DNA from: Candidatus Portnoybacteria bacterium CG_4_10_14_0_2_um_filter_44_20
GTDB taxonomy: Bacteria > Patescibacteriota > Minisyncoccia > Portnoybacterales > GCA-002795985
DNA length: 7,337 bases
Direction: 5' to 3'
NCBI GenBank assembly: GCA_002792395.1
Contig: PFOG01000205.1
Span: 1-7,337, forward strand
Under the pieces are notes generated by a model. It worked only from the letters and a program-made list of their open reading frames with translations, did no database searches and was not told where the DNA came from. A program made the translations under genes and the position numbers. Numbering within the stretch: position 1 is the first letter of the stretch; the number at the start of each line of letters is the position of its first letter. Positions 1 to 5,271 of the stretch are shown piece by piece.

Positions 1-58
1 GCGGGCGATAATCGTTGTTTTGATTGGGAATAAAATAGTTCTTCAAGGGTTTAATCAC
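1..58 (-). CDS. 5' end of an unidentified minus-strand gene, cut by the window edge
   Basis: A GTG codon at 58-56 opens a frame that stays open to the window edge and encodes 19 residues, VIKPLKNYFIPNQNNDYRP. A GAAGG Shine-Dalgarno-like site lies 8 nt upstream (71-67), and two overlapping minus-strand promoters lie just beyond, so three signals agree on a gene start here. The short basic/aromatic N-terminus before a possible membrane segment recalls, from memory only, the cytoplasmic N-terminal tails of some Patescibacteria membrane or secreted proteins. I cannot name the product from 19 residues. The rest lies outside the window. Confidence 0.5.
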   Translation of the reverse strand, partial: MIKPLKNYFIPNQNNDYRP

Positions 59-78
59 AAATCTTACCTTCTGCTCAT

Positions 79-118
79 ATTATACCATTTTATTATACTC
101 TTTGCAATAAAAAGTCAA
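79..118 (-). promoter_or_regulatory. Overlapping sigma70-type promoters for the gene at the left edge
   Basis: Read on the minus strand, TTGCAA (107-102) is followed after 17 nt by TATAAT (84-79). A TG one base before the -10 makes it an extended -10 promoter. A second possible pair is TTGACT (118-113) with TATAAT (97-92) and a short 15-nt spacer. The first predicts a start near 72, which would place the SD at the very 5' end of the mRNA. The second predicts a start near 85 and a leader of about 27 nt. The -35 region is embedded in the T tract of the preceding terminator, so the AAA gene and the next gene are separated with almost no spare sequence. Confidence 0.65.
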
Positions 119-149
119 AAAGAAGGGGTGGCCATTAGTGGCCACCCCT
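107..149 (-). terminator. Intrinsic terminator of the AAA ATPase gene
   Basis: An 11-bp perfect stem (124-134 with 139-149, arms AGGGGTGGCCA / TGGCCACCCCT) closes a 4-nt loop. On the minus strand it is followed by a T-rich tract (TTCTTTTTGACTTTTT). It starts about 25 nt after the stop codon of the ATPase gene. On the plus strand no T tract follows, so it acts in the minus direction. Confidence 0.88.
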
Positions 150-174
150 ATAAAACAATGAGTTTAATTTGTTT

Positions 175-981
175 TTAGCGTTTTATCGTCATCTCGACAA
201 TGGCAGCTTTCAGGTGTCGCTGATCAATAAAGAGTTCGTCGGCAGCCGCCTCGGCCTCCGCCTCGCCGCCTTTATCATTGATAAAGGCGATAATCGCGCA
301 TCGCGCCGCCTCATCGCAAATCTGCGCAATGCCAGTGGCGGTAAAAAAGACTGTTTCTTGCTCTGATTTCCTCCCGACACAAAAGGAGAAAGTGAGTTGT
401 CCACGACTACGGGTGAGGTCAGCCAACTCGTCGAGGTTAACATCATCTGCCAACGGTTTTCCGGCCCGATAAAGCTGGAATAGTTTCTTTCTTTCATCCC
501 GGCTCAAGGCGGAAATTCGTATCCGACGCACCGCCTCAAAACCCCAATAAAGCCGGTCTTCGTTCGGGGTCGTAAACCAAACAGCGAGATTCTTCTTTTG
601 CGCACAAAACCGTATAAACCGTTTAAGAATGACCAGGTCGTCGTAGTTCGGTTTCCTTGGGAAGGCCAGGTCGGCCTCGTCGACAAAAAGGAGGAGCGGG
701 TCATATTTTTCCGCCTCCTCAAGTATGGCATTCAGCGCTTCATAGGCTGCTCCCAGAGAAACGCCCCTAAGCCCGTAGCATGGAATAATCAGGGCAGCCG
801 CGCCCTCCGGGTCCGCCGCCAATTCCTTGACTGTTTTTCTGATTAAATAGGTTTTGCCCATCCACGAGCCGACGACCAACAAAACGGGCTCTGGCCGTTG
901 GCCATTTTTCAGCGCGTCTATGGTTTCGTTCAATTTCGCCTTGGCTTCTTCCATGCCGATTATGTTTTCTAATTTGAGCAT
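175..981 (-). CDS. AAA+ family ATPase (soluble, unknown substrate)
   Basis: A 268-residue protein built as a single AAA+ module with no membrane segment. Visible motifs in order: a Walker A at residues 37-44 (VGSWMGKT), in which the usual first Gly is Val and the fourth position is Trp, while the Lys-Thr pair is kept; Walker B LLLFVDEAD at 96-104; a sensor-1-like TTPN at 137-140; and Arg-Arg at 152-153 where the arginine finger is expected (the stretch resembles the RRFDRRI region of FtsH-type AAA domains). The C-terminal lid follows (about 215-262), with a helix like the FtsH small domain and a final LFIDQRHLKAAI segment. Residues 191-212 look like an extra loop between the core and lid. Residues 238-249 are a Glu/Ala-rich linker. 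The ATG has a GGGAGAG Shine-Dalgarno site about 6 nt upstream. It is monocistronic with its own terminator. ATP binding and hydrolysis are likely; the process served (remodelling, protease partner, DNA transaction) cannot be told, because no partner domain or neighbour indicates it. Confidence 0.8.
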   Translation of the reverse strand: MLKLENIIGMEEAKAKLNETIDALKNGQRPEPVLLVVGSWMGKTYLIRKTVKELAADPEGAAALIIPCYGLRGVSLGAAYEALNAILEEAEKYDPLLLFVDEADLAFPRKPNYDDLVILKRFIRFCAQKKNLAVWFTTPNEDRLYWGFEAVRRIRISALSRDERKKLFQLYRAGKPLADDVNLDELADLTRSRGQLTFSFCVGRKSEQETVFFTATGIAQICDEAARCAIIAFINDKGGEAEAEAAADELFIDQRHLKAAIVEMTIKR

Positions 982-1061
982 TTCTTCTCTCCCATAATTT
1001 GATTATTTTTGATTGTTAATGATGCAAACTAAAAAACAGACGATCATATTTCAGACATTCT

Positions 1062-1142
1062 GTCAAGCGCAATGTGGCCGCTGCCAAAGCATTGGAACGT
1101 GCCGCACGAGGCGGTCAAGCGCAACGGCGCAGTGGAGCCGCC
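1062..1142. repeat. GC-rich intergenic segment with an 11-nt direct repeat
   Basis: The 188-bp gap between the AAA gene start and the end of the secreted-protein gene changes abruptly from AT-rich to GC-rich over 1062-1142. GTCAAGCGCAA occurs twice (1062-1072 and 1114-1124). GGCGG (1110-1114) and GCCGCC (about 1137-1142) could close a stem around the second copy. No T tract follows, so it is not a canonical terminator, and no start codon with an SD opens a convincing ORF. It could be a dispersed repeat or the remnant of lost coding sequence. Confidence 0.35.
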
Positions 1143-1169
1143 ATTAATCGTTTCGACTGTTGATTTAAT

Positions 1170-1805
1170 CTAGAACCCCAACACTCCCCTTATCAAACCA
1201 AATAAGCTAATTACATTTTTATTTTCATTAATAAAATTATCGAGTTGTGTTTTCTGTTGAGTCAATTGCCCTATCTGATTTTGCAAAGCTTGTCTATCGC
1301 TGGAAGTAGCGGTCTGCTCTGCCGCCCCATTGAGTTCAATAATTTTATTGCCAATGCGATTTACTTCCTGATCTATTTGATTTAAGTCCATATAGTCCGG
1401 CCCGAAGATGAATGTTTCTAGGCGGCTCCGATTCTGGATATTATTTATCGACTGGACAATCCCTTTTGTAGAATTGAGTTGTTCTTGGGACAATATTCTA
1501 ATCTGATCGCTGATCACCTGCTCGTCTGCCACCCTCAAAAACTCTTGCCCGAGATTGAACACTGCATGTTCATAGTTTTGAGTACTCGTCGCCTTCGTCT
1601 GGACGCTTGGATTATTCGGCTGAATACCAGAACTCGGGCCAACGAACAACTTATCAACCAGGCCCTGAAGACCCATCAAAATCCGACTTAAGACAATAAC
1701 AATATTGCGACCCGGGTGGCTCTGCGCCGTATTTTGTGGCTGAGCCATAACCAAAACCGGTATTATCACTAGGACACAGACAAAAAGTAATATCTTTTTT
1801 GTCAT
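1170..1805 (-). CDS. Secreted or membrane-anchored coiled-coil protein of unknown function
   Basis: I do not recognise this 211-residue protein. It opens with a clear signal peptide: basic MTKK, a hydrophobic core at residues 5-19, and a plausible cleavage site after VMA (residue 21). Without cleavage it would serve as an N-terminal anchor. Residues 34-54 form a second hydrophobic/amphipathic stretch (NIVIVLSRILMGLQGLV). A Pro/Ser/Thr/Gln-rich linker (57-76) follows. The rest is polar and helical, with heptad-like hydrophobic spacing over about 105-125 and 141-198 (many Gln, Asn, Ile, Leu), which suggests a coiled coil. It ends in a hydrophobic tail, FGLIRGVLGF. There are no catalytic motifs. 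The ATG at 1805 is 24 nt from the predicted transcription start and has no Shine-Dalgarno site. It is a one-gene unit downstream of ftsZ, separated from it by a terminator and its own promoter. A structural role in the envelope would be speculation. Confidence 0.75.
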   Translation of the reverse strand: MTKKILLFVCVLVIIPVLVMAQPQNTAQSHPGRNIVIVLSRILMGLQGLVDKLFVGPSSGIQPNNPSVQTKATSTQNYEHAVFNLGQEFLRVADEQVISDQIRILSQEQLNSTKGIVQSINNIQNRSRLETFIFGPDYMDLNQIDQEVNRIGNKIIELNGAAEQTATSSDRQALQNQIGQLTQQKTQLDNFINENKNVISLFGLIRGVLGF

Positions 1806-1835
1806 ATTTTAGCTAACTAGTTCTCTCTATGTATA

Positions 1836-1864
1836 ATTATACCATTTAGCCGCAGAAGGCTCAA
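1836..1864 (-). promoter_or_regulatory. Promoter of the secreted coiled-coil protein gene
   Basis: On the minus strand TTGAGC (1864-1859) is followed after exactly 17 nt by TATAAT (1841-1836), with TG one base before the -10 (extended -10). The predicted transcription start is near 1829, giving a leader of about 24 nt. The -10 sits in the palindrome GTATAATTATAC (1831-1842). The TGGTATAAT block is shared with the promoter at 79-84. Confidence 0.75.
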
Positions 1865-1910
1865 CACATTCAAGACAAAACGATTCCGGATAGATATTCC
1901 TCTTGGAAGC

Positions 1911-1946
1911 CAAAAACGCCCTCCGCGGTACTGCGAAGGGCGTTTT
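1911..1946 (-). terminator. Intrinsic terminator of ftsZ
   Basis: Arms ACGCCCTCCGC (1916-1926) and GCGAAGGGCGT (1933-1943) form an 11-bp stem. The single imperfect position becomes a G-U wobble in the minus-strand RNA. The loop is 6 nt. In the minus direction the stem is followed by TTTTTG. It lies 24 nt after the ftsZ stop codon. The plus strand also ends in TTTT, so weak bidirectional action is possible, but no plus-strand gene is seen. Confidence 0.88.
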
Positions 1947-1969
1947 CCAGTCCAGATAAATATTAAATC

Positions 1970-3130
1970 TTATTTCATCTTCCTTCTGATGAAAGCGGGG
2001 ATATCCCACTCTTGTCCACTCTCTTCGATCTGGCTCACCTCGAAATTAGGCTTCTTCGGGCTAACCGGAGAGGTGGGAGAAGAATTGTTATTATTTTTTT
2101 TGGCTTCAATCGGTTTCGGCCGGGCATTCTCTTCATCTTTATCTAAATCTATCGCCCTCTCTTTCCTAGCCACCTTTTCTCCAAAACCAGTGGCAATAAC
2201 CGTCACCTTGATTTCTCCTTTTTTCATTTTCTCGTCAGTAACGGCCCCAAAAATAACTTTCGCGTCAGGATCAATTGATTCGGTAATAATCTTAGCCGCT
2301 TCGTTGATCTCAATCATGGTCAAATCCGGTCCGCCGGAGATGTTGAAAAGAACCCCCTTGGCACCGTCAATCGCAACCTCCAAAAGCGGGGAATTAATCG
2401 CCGCCCGCGCCGCCTCTACCGCCCTATCGTCGCCGCTAGCACGACCGACTCCCATCAAGGCCGAGCCGGCATCCTGCATGATCGCCCTAACGTCGGCAAA
2501 ATCAACGTTAACTACGCCGGGTGTCACAATCATATCAGAAATTCCCTGTACCGCCTGTCGAAGAACATCATCGACGGTTCGAAATGCTTCAAGCAAGGGA
2601 GTATTTCTTTCGATAAGTTGCAGAATTTTATCGTTGGGAATAGTAATCAAAGTATCTACTCTGCTCTTAAGTTGTTCCAGCCCACCCTCAGCGATGCGCA
2701 TCCGCTGAAAACCCTCGAAAGTAAAAGGCTTGGTCACAACCCCGACAGTCAGAACACCAGCATCTTTAGCAGCCTCCGCCACTACCGCGCTTGAACCAGT
2801 ACCAACTCCGCCACCCATCCCACAAGTCACAAAAACCAAATCAGCGCCCTTAATAAGGTCTTGAATTTCGTCTTTGTTCTCTTCGGCCGCCTGGCGTCCG
2901 ATGTCCGGATTCATCCCAGCTCCCAATCCTCTGGTTAAGTTTTTCCCGATCAGAAGTTTTTGAGGAGCTTTGCAATGATGAAGCTGCTGAGCGTCAGCAT
3001 TAACGGCTACAAAATCAACGCCATGAATTTTTGCCTCGACCATTCGAGTGACAGCGTTACCGCCGGCGCCGCCGGCGCCAATAACTTTTATCTTCGCGAA
3101 CGTTTCTATATCTGGTTTAACTTGAGCCAT
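1970..3130 (-). CDS. ftsZ: Cell division protein FtsZ
   Basis: Tubulin-like GTPase that polymerises into the cytokinetic ring at midcell. I chose the ATG at 3130 (386 residues, [18 protein letters not shown]), because that gives a normal FtsZ N-terminus. A TTG 24 nt upstream is in frame but adds LKFRIFYC, which does not fit the family. Visible features: the [10 protein letters not shown] nucleotide-binding loop (18-27); the tubulin signature region [10 protein letters not shown] (104-113), with Val where GGGTGTG normally has Thr; the T7 synergy loop [11 protein letters not shown] (208-218) with catalytic Asp210 and Asp213; and SALMGVG (223-229). A charged linker with an Asn/Pro/Ser-rich stretch (about 325-372) follows. 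The C-terminal peptide [11 protein letters not shown] (374-384) is the usual binding site for FtsA and similar partners and is intact. No Shine-Dalgarno site precedes the ATG. The gene follows ftsA but has its own promoter and a long structured leader, and ends at an intrinsic terminator. Confidence 0.97.
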   Translation of the reverse strand: MAQVKPDIETFAKIKVIGAGGAGGNAVTRMVEAKIHGVDFVAVNADAQQLHHCKAPQKLLIGKNLTRGLGAGMNPDIGRQAAEENKDEIQDLIKGADLVFVTCGMGGGVGTGSSAVVAEAAKDAGVLTVGVVTKPFTFEGFQRMRIAEGGLEQLKSRVDTLITIPNDKILQLIERNTPLLEAFRTVDDVLRQAVQGISDMIVTPGVVNVDFADVRAIMQDAGSALMGVGRASGDDRAVEAARAAINSPLLEVAIDGAKGVLFNISGGPDLTMIEINEAAKIITESIDPDAKVIFGAVTDEKMKKGEIKVTVIATGFGEKVARKERAIDLDKDEENARPKPIEAKKNNNNSSPTSPVSPKKPNFEVSQIEESGQEWDIPAFIRRKMK

Positions 3131-3138
3131 ACAATAAA

Positions 3139-3303
3139 AAATTCGAAATTTCAAACCAGAAATACGAAACTGACAGCATCGCTGTCATCCTGAGGAGCAA
3201 AGCGACGAAGGAACTCCTTCGTCGGCTATGAGTTCCTTCACTTCGTTCAGGACGACACCCCCCCAGTGTCGGTTTCGAATTTCGTGCTTCGAATTTTGAT
3301 ATT
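3139..3303. repeat. Palindromic repeat copy A, leader of ftsZ
   Basis: A ~165-nt imperfect palindrome, nearly identical to copy B at 4687-4850 in the same orientation. Over the core 3159-3290 I count 3 substitutions and one 1-nt indel against copy B. The outer arms are TTCGAAA-type sequences (3139-3170 against 3271-3303). Inside them are GACAGC-ATC-GCTGTC (3172-3186), a long imperfect stem (3184-3215 with 3231-3256), an alternative perfect 9-bp stem CGACGAAGG/CCTTCGTCG (3203-3211, 3216-3224), and a run of seven C (3258-3264). It ends 8 nt before the ftsZ ATG and lies downstream of the predicted ftsZ promoter, so it should be transcribed as the 5' leader. It encodes no protein and looks like a MITE- or REP-like dispersed element. 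Confidence 0.9.
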
Positions 3304-3316
3304 AAAAAATACCTTT

Positions 3317-3330
3317 ATAAGGCACCTTAT
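3317..3330. promoter_or_regulatory. Operator-like palindrome at the ftsZ transcription start
   Basis: ATAAGGCACCTTAT is a 14-nt inverted repeat (6-bp arms ATAAGG/CCTTAT around a 2-nt centre). It overlaps the first bases of the -10 element and the predicted start near 3322. That is where a repressor would block the promoter, but the palindrome is short and could be chance in AT-rich sequence. Confidence 0.3.
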
Positions 3331-3358
3331 TATATGCACACTTCTAAAATTTTGACAA
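3329..3358 (-). promoter_or_regulatory. Promoter of ftsZ
   Basis: Minus-strand TTGTCA (3358-3353), an 18-nt spacer, then TATAAT (3334-3329). The predicted start is near 3322, giving an ftsZ leader of about 190 nt that contains the whole of repeat copy A. The rest of the 316-bp ftsA-ftsZ gap (3359-3446) is AT-rich. It holds an A/T-only inverted repeat near 3391-3408 but no convincing terminator or ORF, so read-through from ftsA is also possible. Confidence 0.65.
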
Positions 3359-3446
3359 CCCCAGAAACTCTTGTAGCAAACCCTTAGAAAAAATTGGAAT
3401 TTTTATCGAGGTAAACTCAGCAAAATAAAAAATAAATTATTGCATT

Positions 3447-4682
3447 TTATGGAACAAAACCCTTCAACCACTTTTTGGCGGAAGATAAAAATCCAATGGC
3501 TGGCAAAGAAATCCTCTTCCCTCGACCCTCCGGCCGCTGTTCTTCCGCGCCCCATAAAACCAAACCGACGGCCGTAGCAAACGCGGGGTCGTCAATCTGA
3601 TTTATCACGCCATCAACTCCCGACGGAAAGCCAATCTGCGCCGGCAACTTCAATTCCTCTTTTGCCAAATCAACAAGACCCGGCATTTTGGCGCCACCGC
3701 CCACCAAAACCAAACCGGCTGGCAAAAGGCCATCTCGCCCTATTTTTTGCAGCTCCTTGCCGACAAGATCAAAAATTTCTAAAAAACGGGCATTGATAAT
3801 ATCGGCGACATGCCTTCTTAAGACCACCCCTTCCTCTTCTCCCAGCTTAGCCATGTCTATGATATCTTTCTTATTAATTTCTTCAGGCAAAGTTGATCCA
3901 TACTCAAGTTTAATTCTATCCGCGACCTCAACCGATGTTCTTAATCCTATCGCAATATCATTGGTAATATGCGAACCTCCGATCGGTAAAACACAAGCAT
4001 GCAAAACTTCGCATTCCTCAAAAACCGTCAGTCCGGAGGTCCCGCCACCCAGATCCAAAAGCAAAACTCCTAACTCTTTCTGCCTTTTCGACAAAACCGC
4101 TCTTGAGGCAGCTATGGCCGACAAAACAACATCTTCTGCTTCAATCTCGGCCTCTTGAAGACATTTAGTTAGGTTTTTAATGAAGGGAGTCGCGCCCTCA
4201 ACCAATAAAACATCTGCTTCCAACCTAACCCCACTCATTCCAATTGGGTCTTTAACGCCCCTTTCTTCGTCGACAACAAAAAGGCGGGGCAATGCGTGAA
4301 TCAATTCTCTGTTTTGTGGAATAGAGACGGTTTGAGCAGCTCTTACCGCCCGACTGATATCTTCGCCAGAAATCTCCCCGTCGGCCCGCGAAACAGCCAC
4401 TACCCCCTTTGAAGAACGGCAGTTGATGTGGCTACCGCCGATATTCACAACTACCTGTCGAACGGAAGCGTCAGAAGTTCTTTCCACTTCCTCGAGAGCT
4501 GTCTTAATTCCGTTTACCACTTCGCCAATGTCAACAATAACCCCTTTTCTTACCCCAAAAGAAGGCACGCTGCTAACGCCTAAAATTTGGGGCTTATCAT
4601 GGCCAGCCCTCAACTGCGCCACTACCGCCCTTATGTTGCTGGTTCCAACGTCCAACCCGCAAATTATATTATCTCGTGCCAC
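3447..4682 (-). CDS. ftsA: Cell division protein FtsA
   Basis: Actin-family ATPase that tethers FtsZ filaments to the inner face of the membrane and recruits later division proteins. At 411 residues it has the usual length. Visible motifs: the phosphate-1 loop GLDVGTSNIRA (9-19); the FtsA-specific 1C (SHS2) region about residues 85-165, with the characteristic IGGSHINC beginning at 81; phosphate-2 LLDLGGGTSGLTV (208-220); PIGGSHITNDIA (233-244), the usual FtsA motif; and the adenosine loop LVLVGGGAKMPG (324-335). The C-terminus, after a basic linker, is SSAKKWLKGFV (400-410), the amphipathic membrane-targeting helix, so membrane binding appears retained. Start is GTG at 4682, with no Shine-Dalgarno site: repeat copy B reaches to within 4 nt of it. 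It follows ybeY and has no recognisable promoter of its own, so it is probably read from the upstream transcript through the repeat. Confidence 0.96.
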   Translation of the reverse strand: MARDNIICGLDVGTSNIRAVVAQLRAGHDKPQILGVSSVPSFGVRKGVIVDIGEVVNGIKTALEEVERTSDASVRQVVVNIGGSHINCRSSKGVVAVSRADGEISGEDISRAVRAAQTVSIPQNRELIHALPRLFVVDEERGVKDPIGMSGVRLEADVLLVEGATPFIKNLTKCLQEAEIEAEDVVLSAIAASRAVLSKRQKELGVLLLDLGGGTSGLTVFEECEVLHACVLPIGGSHITNDIAIGLRTSVEVADRIKLEYGSTLPEEINKKDIIDMAKLGEEEGVVLRRHVADIINARFLEIFDLVGKELQKIGRDGLLPAGLVLVGGGAKMPGLVDLAKEELKLPAQIGFPSGVDGVINQIDDPAFATAVGLVLWGAEEQRPEGRGKRISLPAIGFLSSAKKWLKGFVP

Positions 4683-4686
4683 GAGA

Positions 4687-4850
4687 AAATTCGAATATCA
4701 AAATCCGAAATACGAAACTGACAGCATCGCTGTCATCCTAAGGAGCGAAGCGACGAAGGAACTCCTTCGTCGCTATGAGTTCCTTCACTTCGTTCAGGAC
4801 GACACCCCCCCAGTGTCGGTTTCGGATTTCGTGCTTCGGATTTCGGATTT
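4687..4850. repeat. Palindromic repeat copy B, between ybeY and ftsA
   Basis: Second copy of the ~165-nt element described for 3139-3303, in the same orientation. It fills the whole ybeY-ftsA gap: its right end reaches the ybeY stop codon (4849-4851) and its left end is 4 nt from the ftsA GTG. The same internal stems are present: GACAGC/GCTGTC at 4720-4734, CGACGAAGG/CCTTCGTCG at 4751-4759 and 4764-4772, and the seven-C run at 4805-4811. Its outer arms differ more from copy A than the core does, with more TCCGAAA-type units. In ftsA mRNA it would be a strong hairpin just before the start codon. Confidence 0.9.
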
Positions 4851-5271
4851 AAAAATTTAAAGACCTTAGAATCTCCTCTTGCTTTTCCACCATCTTTTTA
4901 TAACCCCTTTCGGTTTCATCTTCATATCCCACTAAATGCAGTATACCATGCAAAAAAAGCGCAAGCAATTCGCGCCTTAGTGGATAACTCTGCTCCTTAG
5001 CCTGTTTTCGAGCCCGAGGAACAGAAATAACGATCTCGCCCAAAATATCTCGCGGCCCATCTCCGCCATAAAAAAATGATAGTACATCAGTCGTCTTGTC
5101 TATGCCTCGATATTTTTTATTCAACGCCCGCATCCGCGCGTCGCCGATAAAAACCAAACTGACTTCATTTTCCGCTACCGCCTTCAATTTTCGCAATACA
5201 ATTTCTCCGCTTTTCTGAAAATATTTTTTGTCAATCCTACTTTTTGTTAAATCAACAATTTCTATGCTCAT
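4849..5271 (-). CDS. ybeY: Endoribonuclease YbeY (rRNA maturation factor)
   Basis: Metal-dependent RNase of the UPF0054 family, involved in 16S rRNA 3'-end maturation and ribosome quality control. At 140 residues it is slightly shorter than the E. coli protein. Family landmarks: an N-terminal strand with VSLVFIGDARMRALNKKYRG (38-56), where Arg55 matches the conserved Arg of the YRG motif; DKTTDVLSF (58-66); DILGEIVIS (75-83); and the metal-site helix HGILHLVGYED (108-118). The family motif is HGxLHLxGYDH. His108 and His112 are present, but the third ligand position is Asp118 instead of His. A metal site with Asp as third ligand is chemically possible, so I do not call it inactive. The ATG overlaps the previous gene's stop by one base (TAATG), which implies translational coupling. 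It sits in a run with bS21, fitting a ribosome-maturation role. Confidence 0.93.
   Translation of the reverse strand: MSIEIVDLTKSRIDKKYFQKSGEIVLRKLKAVAENEVSLVFIGDARMRALNKKYRGIDKTTDVLSFFYGGDGPRDILGEIVISVPRARKQAKEQSYPLRRELLALFLHGILHLVGYEDETERGYKKMVEKQEEILRSLNF

Noticed and set aside
1038..1066. Perfect TTGACA (1066-1061, minus strand) as a -35 for the AAA gene
   Set aside because: No acceptable -10 at 16-18 nt (the sequence there is TCGTCT). TATGAT is only 12 nt away. The hexamer is also part of the 11-nt direct repeat.
1989..2708. Plus-strand open frame of 239 codons opposite ftsZ
   Set aside because: It lies wholly antisense to a clear FtsZ gene, has Ser/Ile/Leu-rich low-complexity content, and has no SD or promoter. 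It is a shadow of the codon bias of ftsZ.
3131..3154. Extended FtsZ start at the in-frame TTG (3154)
   Set aside because: The extra residues LKFRIFYC fall in the repeat-adjacent leader, have no SD, and do not match FtsZ N-termini. ATG at 3130 gives the normal start.
3139..3303. Insertion sequence or transposon carrying a transposase
   Set aside because: Too short to encode any protein and no target-site duplication is obvious. At most it is a non-autonomous element.
3391..3408. A/T-only inverted repeat after ftsA as a terminator
   Set aside because: The stem is AAAAATT/AATTTTT with a 2-nt centre and no G-C pairs, and is not followed by a long T tract on the minus strand, so it is too weak to call.
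3688..4158. Plus-strand open frame of 156 codons opposite ftsA
   Set aside because: Antisense to ftsA motifs, no recognisable domain and no initiation signals.
4423..4860. Plus-strand open frame running from ftsA into repeat copy B
   Set aside because: It is composed of antisense ftsA plus translated repeat. The end (VSDFVLRISDLKI) is just the TTTCGGATTT-type arm read in frame.
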